The notes beneath the pieces are model-generated. The model was given only the letters and a program-made list of their open reading frames with translations. It made no database searches and had not been told where the DNA came from. A stretch of DNA of 64,000 bases, from contig NZ_CP065511.1 in NCBI RefSeq assembly GCF_022811925.1, positions 4,085,501 to 4,149,500 of the forward strand, in the 5' to 3' direction. This DNA is from Cytobacillus oceanisediminis (GTDB taxonomy: Bacteria > Bacillota > Bacilli > Bacillales > Cytobacillaceae). Positions 26,506 through 36,130 of this stretch are shown here, one piece after another. The translations under genes were made by a program, and so were the position numbers. Position 1 is the stretch's first letter, and every line of letters starts with the position of its first letter.

Positions 26506-27158
26506 TTTGCTTGCTTCACCTTCATTCGTTTTTTGCCTTCACGGCATAAATCCAGCAGAGGGCAAATCTCACATTGAGGATTCTGTGCCTTACAATGATA
26601 TCTTCCAAAAAAGATCATACGATGATGAGTAATTGACCATTCATCCATCGGCACTTTCTTCATTAATGCCTTTTCAACTTCCAGTACAGAGTCCTTCCAG
26701 CGGCAGAAGGCAAGCCTTTTGCTTACTCGTTCAACATGAGTATCAACTGCAATGGCAGGCACTCCATAAGCCACTGAGACAACAACATTGGCAGTTTTGC
26801 GTCCTACTCCAGGAAGCTTTGTCAGCTCATCCCTGTCGCGCGGTACTACACCCTCATATTCATCCAGAAGCAATCTGCATAGCTTTTGGATATTTTTAGC
26901 TTTGTTGCGATAAAGACCAATAGAGCGGATATCCTCCTGCAGTTCCTCTATGGAAACATTGAGGTAATCCTGGGGAGTTTTATACTTTTGGAACAGGTTT
27001 CTTGTCACTTTGTTAACTAGTGCATCAGTACATTGTGCCGATAGTGCTACAGCTATAACCAGTTCAAATGGATTGGAATGATTTAATTCACAGTGTGCTT
27101 CCGGGAACATTTCCCCCATTGCATCAAGGCAGTATCTAATTTGTGCTTTATTTAACAA
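26502..27158 (-). CDS. nth: Endonuclease III (Nth)
   Basis: 218 residues. A bifunctional DNA glycosylase/AP lyase that removes oxidised pyrimidines. The helix-hairpin-helix LPGVGRKTANVV carries the catalytic lysine, and IAVDTHVERV the catalytic aspartate. The C-terminal 4Fe-4S cluster motif is exact: C-x6-C-x2-C-x5-C (CKAQNPQCEICPLLDLC). Start taken as TTG 27158, four bases after GGTGAT, which aligns with the B. subtilis N-terminus; in-frame TTG 27170 and GTG 27167 lie inside or before that ribosome site. Confidence 0.96.
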   Translation of the reverse strand: MLNKAQIRYCLDAMGEMFPEAHCELNHSNPFELVIAVALSAQCTDALVNKVTRNLFQKYKTPQDYLNVSIEELQEDIRSIGLYRNKAKNIQKLCRLLLDEYEGVVPRDRDELTKLPGVGRKTANVVVSVAYGVPAIAVDTHVERVSKRLAFCRWKDSVLEVEKALMKKVPMDEWSITHHRMIFFGRYHCKAQNPQCEICPLLDLCREGKKRMKVKQAK

Positions 27159-27209
27159 AGAAATCACCAACTTACTATCTTCAATATTTAGAGTGCTGCT
27201 TTAGCCTGC

Positions 27210-27920
27210 TTACTGTTCAAGCCAATTATAAAAGGGAACGGATTTCGTTGTCTGTGACGGTGTGTCTTCCCTCTTCGTTCTTTGCTGTGCTTGGTTCTGC
27301 CTGAATTTTTTACCATAGCTTTTAGCCTGTTCAATCGTTTTGATGCCGTTCTTTTTCCATTCAAAAAGAATCCTGTCTATATATCTGAAATTTAGTTTAC
27401 CGGACAGGACAGATTCTCTTAATGCAGCTTTTATAATATGGGGATCATGGTGATCATCATCCATCCAAAGCGCAAGTGTTTCACATTCAAAAGGTGAAAG
27501 CGGCCTGCCGAATTCCCTTTCAAAGCAAGAATAAAGATCTGTTTCTTCCTGCTGAATCTTAACTGCTTCCTCTTTTTTGCCGCTGAGCAGAAACTGGTCA
27601 ATAAGCTTCTCCCAAAGCGGATCAAGATGGTACCTTTCATATCGGATGCCATCAGCAGAATAGCTATCCTTGATATCAATAAAGCCTTTTTGGATTAGTT
27701 TTCTTAGCATATCCGTACATTCAGCCACTGAAATGGTCATACGGGAAGATAATTCTACAGGGGTGGGAAATTCATTCCCATGTTCAATATAGGAAATTAC
27801 ATGAAGAATTAAGACGAGTTCATGCTCATTCAAATTCATTTCTTTATATTGTGACAGCAGGACTCCAGGTATTGAAATATTTCCTTCCTGAAGCCATTTT
27901 AATAAACTATTTTTAGACAT
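27210..27920 (-). CDS. dnaD: DNA replication initiation protein DnaD
   Basis: 236 residues. DnaD helps remodel oriC and load the replicative helicase with DnaB and DnaI. The N-terminal winged-helix domain (about 15-100, FPTPVELSSRMTISVAEC) is followed by the C-terminal DDBH2 domain (FEREFGRPLSPFECETL to KLNFRYIDRILFEWKKNG) and a basic Gln-rich tail. Start at ATG 27920 after AAGGAGGTG; an in-frame GTG three codons upstream lies in the ribosome site. Confidence 0.95.
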   Translation of the reverse strand: MSKNSLLKWLQEGNISIPGVLLSQYKEMNLNEHELVLILHVISYIEHGNEFPTPVELSSRMTISVAECTDMLRKLIQKGFIDIKDSYSADGIRYERYHLDPLWEKLIDQFLLSGKKEEAVKIQQEETDLYSCFEREFGRPLSPFECETLALWMDDDHHDPHIIKAALRESVLSGKLNFRYIDRILFEWKKNGIKTIEQAKSYGKKFRQNQAQQRTKREDTPSQTTKSVPFYNWLEQ

Positions 27921-28042
27921 TCGGGACACCTCCTTCTAAGTATATCATGAACATAGTGGCCAAAGTGAGATGAAAAACCGGTAACTTTTCCATGAAATTC
28001 AGCCTGACTGTTTCTTCTGAAAGAACTAGCGGGAATCGAAAG

Positions 28043-28077
28043 AAGCAAAAAATCCGCGGTAGGCGGATTTTTGCTTT
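28043..28077. terminator. asnS terminator
   Basis: AGCAAAAAATCCGC pairs with GCGGATTTTTGCT around a short loop, 20 bases past the asnS stop. Confidence 0.8.
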
Positions 28078-28096
28078 ATCTATCAATTAATTTTAA

Positions 28097-29392
28097 TTAT
28101 GGATATAGACGGTTTAATAAACGAGGAAACGGAATTGTTTCACGTACATGCTCAACGCCGCTGATCCAGGCAACTGTTCTTTCAAGCCCAAGACCAAATC
28201 CGGAATGCGGCACTGAACCATATTGGCGAAGCTCAAGGTACCATTTGTAAGCATCCATATCTAATTTATGTTCATCAAGGCGCTGCTTGAGAAGGTCATA
28301 GTCATGAATACGCTCAGAGCCGCCGATGATTTCTCCATAACCTTCAGGTGCAATCAAGTCGGCACATAATACAACATCTTCTCTTGATGGATCCGGCTGC
28401 ATATAGAACGGCTTCAGTGAAGTTGGATAGTGTGTGATAAAAACTGGCTTATCATAGCTTTCTGCAATTGCTGTCTCATGCGGTGCACCAAAGTCGTCTC
28501 CCCACTGGATATCATCAAAGCCTTTTTCCTGAAGAAACTTAATTGCTTCATCATACGTGATGCGTGGGAATGGAGCCGTAATTTTCTCAAGTTTCTCCGT
28601 ATCACGGCCAAGTGTTTTGAGTTCAATTGAACAGTTCTTAAGAACAGATTGTACAATATGAGCTACATATTCTTCCTGTACTTTTAAGTTATCATCGAAT
28701 TCACAGAAAGCCATTTCAGGTTCAATCATCCAAAATTCGATTAAATGACGGCGAGTTTTGGATTTTTCAGCACGGAAGGTCGGCCCGAATGAAAATACTT
28801 TTCCAAGAGCCATAGCAGCTGCTTCCATATAAAGCTGGCCGCTTTGTGATAAATAAGCATCTTCATCAAAATACTTTGTCGCAAAAAGTTCCGAAGTGCC
28901 TTCTGGGGCGCTTCCCGTCAGAATTGGCGGGTCAACCTTGGAAAAACCTTGCTCATTGAAAAACTCATAAGTTGCCCGGATAATTTCATTTCTGATTTTC
29001 ATGACTGCATGCTGTCGGCGGGAGCGCAGCCATAAGTGGCGATTGTCCATCAGGAATTCAGTTCCATGTTCTTTAGGAGTAATCGGATAATCTACAGCCT
29101 GATGAATAACTTCCAGGCCTGTAACGAGCATTTCAAATCCAAAAGGTGAACGCTCATCCTTTTGAATCTTGCCAGTAACATAAACGGAAGATTCCTGAGT
29201 AACTGATTTCGCACCCTGGAAAATTTCTTCCGGCACTTCCGCTTTCACTACAACACCTTGAATAAAACCAGTCCCATCGCGCAGCTGCAAAAATGCAATC
29301 TTTCCGCTTGAGCGCTTGTTGGCAATCCAAGCTCCAATTGTAACTTCCTGATCAACATATTTATGAACTTGAGAAATTGTTGTTTTTATCAA
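28097..29392 (-). CDS. asnS: Asparaginyl-tRNA synthetase
   Basis: 431 residues, the length of B. subtilis AsnS (430). A class IIb synthetase charging tRNA-Asn. The N-terminal OB-fold anticodon domain ([24 protein letters not shown]) is followed by the catalytic core with motif 2 [21 protein letters not shown] and motif 3 [12 protein letters not shown]. The start is TTG 29392, nine bases after GGAGG, giving the expected MIKTTI N-terminus; the open frame to 29422 has no family match. No T-box leader is visible upstream. Confidence 0.97.
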   Translation of the reverse strand: MIKTTISQVHKYVDQEVTIGAWIANKRSSGKIAFLQLRDGTGFIQGVVVKAEVPEEIFQGAKSVTQESSVYVTGKIQKDERSPFGFEMLVTGLEVIHQAVDYPITPKEHGTEFLMDNRHLWLRSRRQHAVMKIRNEIIRATYEFFNEQGFSKVDPPILTGSAPEGTSELFATKYFDEDAYLSQSGQLYMEAAAMALGKVFSFGPTFRAEKSKTRRHLIEFWMIEPEMAFCEFDDNLKVQEEYVAHIVQSVLKNCSIELKTLGRDTEKLEKITAPFPRITYDEAIKFLQEKGFDDIQWGDDFGAPHETAIAESYDKPVFITHYPTSLKPFYMQPDPSREDVVLCADLIAPEGYGEIIGGSERIHDYDLLKQRLDEHKLDMDAYKWYLELRQYGSVPHSGFGLGLERTVAWISGVEHVRETIPFPRLLNRLYP

Positions 29393-29517
29393 ATTATGTT
29401 CCCTCCAAAAAAATCTAAGCAATCACTTCTTATGTATCGCTATATATTATACCTTCAAGCACATTGACAAGCAATATTAGTAATATTTTAAGCGCTCTAA
29501 ATAGATAGAAAATACAG

Positions 29518-29545
29518 AAGGAGGCCGGATATGATCCGGCGCTCC
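29518..29545 (-). terminator. Hairpin after aspB
   Basis: GGAG-GCCGGAT pairs with ATCCGGC-GCTCC between aspB and asnS. The stem is strong, but the T-run is poor, so it may be an RNA-stabilising hairpin rather than a full terminator. Confidence 0.55.
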
Positions 29546-29554
29546 TGTTTCACA

Positions 29555-30745
29555 TTACTTCATGTTCTTTTCCACAAACCCGTGCATCCGTTCCACGGCC
29601 TTTTCCAATAATTCAAGAGAAGTTGCATATGATAAACGGATATTATCCGGAGAGCCAAAACCAGAACCTGGAATTACTGCAACCATCGCTTCCTCGAGAA
29701 GCGCCTTCACAAATTCATCGACACTCGCAAATCCGGTCAATTCTGCTGCCTTTTTCACATTGGGAAACAGGTAAAATGCTCCTTGCGGTTTTACACATGT
29801 AAAGCCTGGAATGTTGATTAATTTATCATAGATAACATTTAATCGATGTTCGAATGCTTCTCTCATTTCTTCCAGTGTATCCTGTGGTCCGGCATATGCA
29901 GCGATTGAACCATATTGTGCTGTTGTTGTCGGGTTGGATGTGCTGTGGCTGGCAAGGTTGGTCATGGCCTTGATAATATTCTTATTACCTGCGGCATACC
30001 CAATTCTCCAGCCTGTCATGGAATGAGACTTGGATACTCCATTAATGATAATGGTTTGTTCTTTAAGCTCAGGTGAAAGTTCGGCAATCGAAGTATGCTG
30101 ATGGCCTCCATATACCAGCTTTTCATATATCTCATCAGAAATGATAAGGACATTATGCTTTAAACAAACCTCGCCAAGCTCCTTTAATTCCTCCGCCGAA
30201 TAAAGCATGCCCGTCGGGTTGCTTGGTGAGTTAATGATAACTGCCTTGGTTTTGTCAGTTATGCTTTTAGCCAGCTGTTCCGGGGTGATCTTAAAATCAT
30301 TTTCTTCCCTTCCCTCTGTATAAACAGGAATTCCCCCAGCTAGTTTAACCTGTTCAGGATAGCTGACCCAATATGGAGTCGGGATAATGACTTCTTCCCC
30401 TTCATTCAGCAAAACTTGGAACAGTGTATATAAGCCATGCTTTGCACCATTGGTAACGATGATTTCTGAAGCGTCATAATCAAGTCCCTGGTCTTTTTTA
30501 AACTTGTTTGCGATTTCATTCTTTAATGCTGGAAGACCTGCCGAAGGCGTATATTTTGTATGTCCCTCATTCATGGATTTCACGGCAGCATCTATAATAT
30601 GCTGTGGCGTATTAAAATCCGGCTCGCCTGCTCCCAATCCAATAACATCATGTCCCTGGGCTTTTAGCTCTTTTGCTTTAGCTGTGATTGCCAGAGTTGT
30701 TGATGGTGTCAATGCTTTTACTCTTTGTGCCAATTGAATCTCCAT
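29555..30745 (-). CDS. aspB: Aspartate aminotransferase (PLP-dependent)
   Basis: 396 residues of class I aminotransferases, subgroup Ib; makes aspartate from oxaloacetate and glutamate. Signature segments: GAGEPDFNTP, SPSNPTGMLY, the cofactor lysine in SKSHSMTGWRIGY and the C-terminal arginine in NIRLSYATS. The start is ATG 30745 with GGGAGG; the frame continues 22 codons upstream without a start signal. It lies just after ypmB and before asnS, the usual Bacillus order, with aspartate as precursor of the asparagine used by AsnS. Confidence 0.95.
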   Translation of the reverse strand: MEIQLAQRVKALTPSTTLAITAKAKELKAQGHDVIGLGAGEPDFNTPQHIIDAAVKSMNEGHTKYTPSAGLPALKNEIANKFKKDQGLDYDASEIIVTNGAKHGLYTLFQVLLNEGEEVIIPTPYWVSYPEQVKLAGGIPVYTEGREENDFKITPEQLAKSITDKTKAVIINSPSNPTGMLYSAEELKELGEVCLKHNVLIISDEIYEKLVYGGHQHTSIAELSPELKEQTIIINGVSKSHSMTGWRIGYAAGNKNIIKAMTNLASHSTSNPTTTAQYGSIAAYAGPQDTLEEMREAFEHRLNVIYDKLINIPGFTCVKPQGAFYLFPNVKKAAELTGFASVDEFVKALLEEAMVAVIPGSGFGSPDNIRLSYATSLELLEKAVERMHGFVEKNMK

Positions 30746-30797
30746 TGCTTGCTTCCTCCCGATTTTCTCCTGCACTAAGGCGGTGTATTGCCTCAGG

Positions 30798-31271
30798 CTA
30801 TAGATTTTCAATTTTTTTTAGCCATTCTCCTGTTTTAAAATCTATATAATAATAATTTATTAAATCACTGCCGGAACGGTAATGAATTTCCCATAATGGA
30901 ATATTTTTCTCCATTCCCAGCCGCACAGACATGATTTCAGCAGCATTTTTCTCCTGCTTAAGTCTGTTAATGGCTTCATTTCTGGAAATTCCATCAGATT
31001 GCTTCATTGTAACGATTTTCCCTTTTTTTTCTGGAACCCACACATATATGCTTGTCCCATCATGATCTTTGCCCTCGATGACATAGTAGGTCTCAGTGCC
31101 ATGATATATATTGAAATCTTCAGTTTCAGCAAGATCAGTTTCCTTTTTCGCAAGCTCTACAGCCTTTGATTCTGCCGCTCTAACGGGCTTCATGCTGTTG
31201 AAATAAATTAAAGAGCCTGCTCCAATGCATATGACAAGCAGAATAATGATACCCCATATTGCTTTTTTCAT
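30798..31271 (-). CDS. ypmB: YpmB-family membrane-anchored protein (DUF5590)
   Basis: 157 residues: one N-terminal membrane anchor (AIWGIIILLVICIGAGSLIYF), then two PepSY-like/DUF5590 repeats outside the membrane (ESKAVELAKKETDL and ISRNEAINRLKQEKN). Function unknown. It follows ypmA by 15 bases and precedes aspB, as in B. subtilis. Confidence 0.88.
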   Translation of the reverse strand: MKKAIWGIIILLVICIGAGSLIYFNSMKPVRAAESKAVELAKKETDLAETEDFNIYHGTETYYVIEGKDHDGTSIYVWVPEKKGKIVTMKQSDGISRNEAINRLKQEKNAAEIMSVRLGMEKNIPLWEIHYRSGSDLINYYYIDFKTGEWLKKIENL

Positions 31272-31286
31272 GTCTCAATCACTCTT

Positions 31287-31457
31287 TTATGTACGATAAA
31301 TCGTAAAAATCGCTTTATTTTGGTCTTCCTGATCAAGCGCCAAACCGAACATCAAGTCTTTTTCTTTTAAAGTTCTGTTCAGTGCATCAACAATTTTATA
31401 CAGATCCGGGCTTTGCTGGATCTTCACGGTAGATAAAACCTCAATTTTGCTTTCCAT
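31287..31457 (-). CDS. ypmA: YpmA-family protein (DUF4264)
   Basis: 56 residues, ATG at 31457-31455 with GAGGAGGAATT upstream, stop TAA at 31289-31287. The sequence (IEVLSTVKIQQSPDLYKIVD, LKEKDLMFGLALD) matches the small YpmA family located beside ypmB and dinG in Bacillus. No membrane segment. Function unknown. Confidence 0.85.
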   Translation of the reverse strand: MESKIEVLSTVKIQQSPDLYKIVDALNRTLKEKDLMFGLALDQEDQNKAIFTIYRT

Positions 31458-31620
31458 TCTGGAATTCCTCCTCAGCCTCTACAATATTTGTAACTTATAT
31501 ACCCAGCCGTTAAGGTTAAACTAATTTTACAAAGAAATAAATCTCAGTAACAGTATAACAGCAGATTTGATTAACTGGTATTAAAACAACTACAAATTTT
31601 CTTCTGGTCCACCACGTCAT

Positions 31621-31644
31621 GCTGCGCTGCAAGCGCAGCTTTTT
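31621..31644 (+). terminator. Orphan intrinsic terminator
   Basis: GCTGCGC-TGCAA-GCGCAGC followed by TTTTT, reading on the plus strand. No annotated plus-strand gene precedes it within kilobases, so it may end an unannotated small RNA or be a remnant. Confidence 0.5.
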
Positions 31645-31702
31645 CGTTTACCCTTTTCAGGGAGATGATGATTCTACCGATAATAATTAATAAAAAAATT
31701 AA

Positions 31703-31747
31703 TTACCTTCACAAAATATCTCCCGGAGGGAATTTTCGTGAAGGTTT
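31703..31747 (-). terminator. Terminator of the MBL-like gene
   Basis: ACCTTCAC pairs with GTGAAGGT as the outer stem and TCCC with GGGA inside; a T-rich stretch follows on the minus strand (31702-31681). Confidence 0.7.
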
Positions 31748-31757
31748 AAATTCCTGT

Positions 31758-32606
31758 TTATTTGAACTCCTCGCCCTGGAAAATCGTGAATAATTCATAG
31801 TTAATGTCTGTAAATTTGATGGTGACGGTTCCGTGCTTTCTTGTATAATATACATCAACCCAGGCATCATTTAACAGTCCGAACAGATCCGAATCACGTT
31901 TTATGGATGGTTTATAAAAAAGAATGGCGATTTGAGGATCCAAATGTTTGATCATCTCTTCTGATATGGAATCGCTCCTTCCAAACGCAGGAAGCTTTAC
32001 AATATTAACATTTGATAACTCTTTTTCCATGAGAAAACCTTTAGATTTTGGACTAGTCGAGTTCATAAATAATACCCGATGCCTTGCGAATGTAAATGAA
32101 ATATCCATTCCTTCCCCCGGTCCCTTACCTGCGTAAAGAACTTCCGCAAGCAATCCCGGGAAAAGCTGCTGCTTAAAATTCTGATACCAGGCATGCAGAT
32201 TAAGATCACTTATTCCGTTCTCACCCTTCAACTCCGAAACAGCAGAATCATTCGCTATAATTTCTTTAACCCCGAAATCTTCAATCAGCCATTTAAGGCT
32301 GGCCATGTTATATAATTCCTCATCTGTCAGGATGATTGCTGAAATCCGATTAACGCCATATAATTCAAGAAGCTTTTTTAATTCTTCTTCTGTTCCTGGT
32401 CCGCCGGTGTTAATAAGGACTTTTTCGTCATTTCCATGATGAATTAAGGAAGCCTCACCATCAGATAAAGAAAAAAATGTAAAAGCCAGCTCATCACTTT
32501 TTAGTTTTAAGTCAATGCTTTCCACTTTAACAGGAACTGCTGGTGAATCTTTCGGTATGTAATACCAATTTGTGAACAGTAGCATAAAGGCGAACAGCAC
32601 GTTCAT
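31758..32606 (-). CDS. Degenerate ComEC-like metallo-beta-lactamase-fold protein
   Basis: 282 residues. The N-terminus is a membrane anchor or signal peptide (MNVLFAFMLLFTNWYYI). The rest follows the MBL fold of the ComEC C-terminal domain: FFSLSDGEASLIHHG, VLINTGGPGTEEELKKLLE, and ILTDEELYNMASLKWL at the place where ComEC has the metal-binding LTHxDxDHxGG. All histidines of that motif are missing, so it is probably catalytically dead. Start at ATG 32606 with AGGAGG; upstream codons to 32639 are unlikely. It sits between dinG and ypmA, where B. subtilis has no such gene. Confidence 0.7.
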   Translation of the reverse strand: MNVLFAFMLLFTNWYYIPKDSPAVPVKVESIDLKLKSDELAFTFFSLSDGEASLIHHGNDEKVLINTGGPGTEEELKKLLELYGVNRISAIILTDEELYNMASLKWLIEDFGVKEIIANDSAVSELKGENGISDLNLHAWYQNFKQQLFPGLLAEVLYAGKGPGEGMDISFTFARHRVLFMNSTSPKSKGFLMEKELSNVNIVKLPAFGRSDSISEEMIKHLDPQIAILFYKPSIKRDSDLFGLLNDAWVDVYYTRKHGTVTIKFTDINYELFTIFQGEEFK

Positions 32607-32760
32607 CTTTCCATTCCTCCTACATATGAACAAAAGCAAACTGAGGATTTATAAATATAAAACCCAACAAATTTATAATGCGTTAATCATCTAAATTTAT
32701 CCTGATAAAACAGATGCCTTGTTCATCATAGAAGGATTCAGGTGAAATCCCCGGAACTTT

Positions 32761-35559
32761 TTACAGCCAAGTATAAATTAATTCGACAATTTCATCAATA
32801 TTACTTTTCTGGACAGGAATAGGCGGAATAGAATCCAGAAATGCCTTTCCATACCTTGCAGTGATAATTCTCCGGTCAAATATCACGATGACTCCTCTAT
32901 CCGAACTTGTTCTGATTAATCTCCCGACACCTTGTTTAAAGCGGATAACTGCTTCGGGCAATGAGTATTCGGAAAACGGATTTTTTCCTTCTTTTGCAAT
33001 TTGCTCATTTTTCGCCTGTGACATCGGTTCATCTGGGGGTGAAAAAGGCAGTCTGACAATAACAAGGCAGGAAAGATCCTCACCCGGGATATCCACACCT
33101 TCCCAAAAGCTGCTTGTCCCTAAAAGAATGGCTTTATCAAATCTCTGAAAGTTCCTCGTAAGCCTTGATCGGCTTCCGCTTGTAACACCCTGGGCAATGA
33201 GAGCATAGTCCTCCAGGAAACGTGATTCCTTAATAAGCTCATAGGTTCTCCTTAACATCTCATGCGAAGTGAAAAGAATCAGCATTCTTCCTTTCGCTGC
33301 TTCCGCAATTGAAATTATATGCTCAGTAATAGATGCCACATACTCCTCGAGCGGTACTGCATTAACTTCAGGCAAATCATCAGAAACCACGAGCTTAACC
33401 TGCCTCTGATAATCAAAAGGAGATTGAATTTGCTTCAGAATGCATTGCTGTTCCTCAAGCCCTAGTTCCTTGAGAATAAAACTGAAAGAATTTTTTACAG
33501 ATAAAGTAGCAGATGTAATGACCGCACTTTCCTTTTGGCTGAAGAATTGTTCATTAAGATATTCAGAAACCGATACAGGCTGTGCATAAACAGTTGTGGC
33601 ATTTTGTGCAGATCGCGTATCCATCTCAATCCAAACAACAAATTCCGGGGACGGCAAGTGAAAGATATGGTTTAAGTCCTCATACATACCCCTCAGATCA
33701 TCCAAAATGGAAGCCACTTCCTCCATTAATGCCTTTTCCTCAAAAGAAAGAGCTGATTCAATATTTGAAACTGCGCATACACGGCTGTCTAAGCCTTGGA
33801 TCAATTCCTTTAGCATAAATCCAAAACGTTCGGCACTCGCTAATACAGCATTCGTCTCCTTGTTAGCAGCACTTTTAAATCGGACCGTAATTCGATTTAC
33901 GCTTTTTTTTGCTTTTGTATATTTTTTAGCATAAATCGCTATAACTCTAAACAACTCATCCATTTCATGAATAATATCAGCTATTATTTGGTTGATTTCA
34001 AAAGAATTCATGCAATCATCAGGTGTCTCTGCTTTTTCTTCCACCAGCTTTTCAAGCTTATAATATAGCTGTTTCTGTTCAAATAATCCAATTTGTCCAA
34101 GCATCAGCCGAACTGATAGATAATCAAGCTTGTTGCCAAAATGTTTCCCTGAAGCCTTAACAAAATGATGCCCCTCATCGATAACCACATGGCTGAATTC
34201 AGGCAAAATAACATTCTCTGCTGTAAGATCCGTTAAAAGCAGTGAATGATTCGTAATAATAATATCTGCCTTTTGTGCATCCTTTCTTGCCCTCAGATAA
34301 AAATCTCTGGAAATCCACGACTTATCCTGCAAAAAAGCTGTTTCATCATTCTTTATCCTGCTCCAGTAAATCATCCCGCCGCTTGAGAGGTTCAATTCAT
34401 CAATATCTCCTGTGTCAGTCTCCAGGAGCCAGACAAGAATCTGCATTTTGCTGAGGGTTGTATCATAATTATCTTCATCATCTCTTAACGTTTGAACAAA
34501 CTTCGCAAGGCTGATATAGTGGCTTCTCCCCTTCAGCAATACAGCTTTAAGCGGGAACGACAGCATCTTTTGCAGCAAAGGAACATCCTTCGTCAGCAGC
34601 TGTTCCTGCAGCTGTGTTGTATATGTACTGATAAGGACAGTTCTTCCGCTTTCCTTTGCATACACAGCCGATGGAACAAGATATGCTAAAGATTTCCCAA
34701 CACCAGTGCCTGCCTCTATTAATGCATGCTGTTTATTTTTGAACGCTCCATAAACCGAATCCATCATTATAAACTGGCCTTGCCTTTTTTCATAAGCAGG
34801 GAAAGCTTTAATGAACATTTCCTGTTTTTCCTCATCACTGTATGGAAAGCCCTGAAATTCGGAGCCTGGAGATTCCAGTGGTTTCATCTCTTTTTTCAAA
34901 GCAATCCCTCTGTGAACTTCAATTTCATCAGCTAAATACCCAATCTTACTTTCATTAACAACAATGAGCTCGTCCAATAATATATCAAGATCACTCTTTA
35001 AGCCTCCAGACAGCTTATGCAGCTGTTCTATGGTGTTTTGGGGAAGGTTCTTAAACTTGTTTAATAATATTAACAGGAGCTCAGCAGTCACAATCGCATC
35101 ACTGTCTGCCTGATGGGGACGTTCATGATTAAGGCCTTCCCGGAGTGCAAGATCAGATAATTTAAAGCTATCTGCGGTCGGAAAAAGAATACGGGCCATC
35201 TCAACTGTATCAAGAACAGGACCGTAAAACCCATTATATCCTGCCTCAATTAATTCTTCCTGTAAAAAAGATAAATCAAATAAAACATTATGAGCCACAA
35301 AATAGGCACCCTCAAGCAAAGTCAAGACTTTAGGGGCAATTTCCGAAAAGAGCGGGGCATTCTCGACCATTTCATCTGACAATCCTGTCAGTTCTTCTAT
35401 GAAAGGGGGGATGGATTGCTCCGGGTTTACAAGTGAGGAGTATTCCTCTGTGATTTTTCCGTTTTCAATCACCACAGCAGCGAATTGTATCATTTTATCG
35501 CCTTTTTTCGGGGCGTTCCCGGTTGTTTCCAAATCCACTACAACATATTTATTACCCAT
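32761..35559 (-). CDS. dinG: DinG: 3'-5' exonuclease/helicase fusion
   Basis: 932 residues, as in B. subtilis DinG (931). The N-terminal DEDDh exonuclease domain (VVVDLETTG, VAHNVLFDLSFL, HQADSDAIVTAELL; about 1-190) is joined to a superfamily 2 helicase-like domain with Walker A (IEAGTGVGKS), DEGHH and QGVGRLIR. No cysteines lie between Walker A and DEGHH, so the Fe-S cluster of E. coli DinG is absent, as in Staphylococcus and Bacillus DinG, whose main activity is nuclease. Start at ATG 35559 with GAGGTG. Confidence 0.95.
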   Translation of the reverse strand: MGNKYVVVDLETTGNAPKKGDKMIQFAAVVIENGKITEEYSSLVNPEQSIPPFIEELTGLSDEMVENAPLFSEIAPKVLTLLEGAYFVAHNVLFDLSFLQEELIEAGYNGFYGPVLDTVEMARILFPTADSFKLSDLALREGLNHERPHQADSDAIVTAELLLILLNKFKNLPQNTIEQLHKLSGGLKSDLDILLDELIVVNESKIGYLADEIEVHRGIALKKEMKPLESPGSEFQGFPYSDEEKQEMFIKAFPAYEKRQGQFIMMDSVYGAFKNKQHALIEAGTGVGKSLAYLVPSAVYAKESGRTVLISTYTTQLQEQLLTKDVPLLQKMLSFPLKAVLLKGRSHYISLAKFVQTLRDDEDNYDTTLSKMQILVWLLETDTGDIDELNLSSGGMIYWSRIKNDETAFLQDKSWISRDFYLRARKDAQKADIIITNHSLLLTDLTAENVILPEFSHVVIDEGHHFVKASGKHFGNKLDYLSVRLMLGQIGLFEQKQLYYKLEKLVEEKAETPDDCMNSFEINQIIADIIHEMDELFRVIAIYAKKYTKAKKSVNRITVRFKSAANKETNAVLASAERFGFMLKELIQGLDSRVCAVSNIESALSFEEKALMEEVASILDDLRGMYEDLNHIFHLPSPEFVVWIEMDTRSAQNATTVYAQPVSVSEYLNEQFFSQKESAVITSATLSVKNSFSFILKELGLEEQQCILKQIQSPFDYQRQVKLVVSDDLPEVNAVPLEEYVASITEHIISIAEAAKGRMLILFTSHEMLRRTYELIKESRFLEDYALIAQGVTSGSRSRLTRNFQRFDKAILLGTSSFWEGVDIPGEDLSCLVIVRLPFSPPDEPMSQAKNEQIAKEGKNPFSEYSLPEAVIRFKQGVGRLIRTSSDRGVIVIFDRRIITARYGKAFLDSIPPIPVQKSNIDEIVELIYTWL

Positions 35560-35682
35560 GGCTAACACCTCTATATTCAGTCATTCAAACGGTATCATAA
35601 AAACGGAAAAAGAAAAAGGCAAATAGCTTTACCCTTATTATTTTTCTTCCACCTGAACTATGCCGTTATTCACTGCTGATTA

Positions 35683-35722
35683 TAAAAAAGAGCTGAATCT
35701 CCATAGGAGTTCAGCACTTTAT
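35683..35722 (-). terminator. panBCD operon terminator
   Basis: GCTGAACTCC pairs with GGAGATTCAGC around TATG (one bulge), followed by a T-run on the minus strand. Confidence 0.82.
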
Positions 35723-35732
35723 AAAACTCTAA

Positions 35733-36116
35733 TTATAAAACTGTACTTTCCGGCTCTGCATGTATCATGTCAGCGATCCGATTGGTGCTGTCCATTATCG
35801 CTACCTTTGGTTCATGATAAGGCACCTTTTCATCAGGAACGAGAGCATATGAAATGATAATGACAATATCCCCTTCCTGAACAAGGCGTGCAGCTGCACC
35901 ATTCACGCAGATTACGCCGCTCCCTCTTTCACCGGGTATAATATAGGTTTCAAATCTTGCCCCATTGTTATTATTAACAATTTGAACTTTCTCATTGGGA
36001 GCCATTCCTACTGCTTCAATAATGTCCGTATCGATAGTGATGCTGCCAACATAATTAAGATTGGCTTCTGTTACTGTTGCACGATGGATCTTGCCATTCA
36101 TCATGGTGCGAAACAT
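35733..36116 (-). CDS. panD: Aspartate 1-decarboxylase
   Basis: 127 residues. Makes beta-alanine for pantothenate. It is synthesised as a proenzyme that cleaves itself between Gly and Ser in YVGSITID (about residues 24-25), giving a pyruvoyl cofactor. [14 protein letters not shown] is the other family signature. The last gene of panBCD, 14 bases after panC. Confidence 0.97.
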   Translation of the reverse strand: MFRTMMNGKIHRATVTEANLNYVGSITIDTDIIEAVGMAPNEKVQIVNNNNGARFETYIIPGERGSGVICVNGAAARLVQEGDIVIIISYALVPDEKVPYHEPKVAIMDSTNRIADMIHAEPESTVL

Positions 36117-36130
36117 GCTGCCTTCCTCCC

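Larger units (their letters stand above)
31458..31757. other. Intergenic region with an orphan plus-strand hairpin
   Basis: Three hundred bases without a convincing gene. It holds the ypmA promoter region, a GC-rich hairpin followed by T (31621-31644, plus strand) that no plus-strand gene explains, and the terminator of the MBL-like gene (31703-31747). Confidence 0.5.

Noticed and set aside
29393..29554. A T-box or other leader before asnS
   Set aside because: The space between aspB and asnS shows only a hairpin, with no T-box sequence (TGGNACCGCG type) seen.
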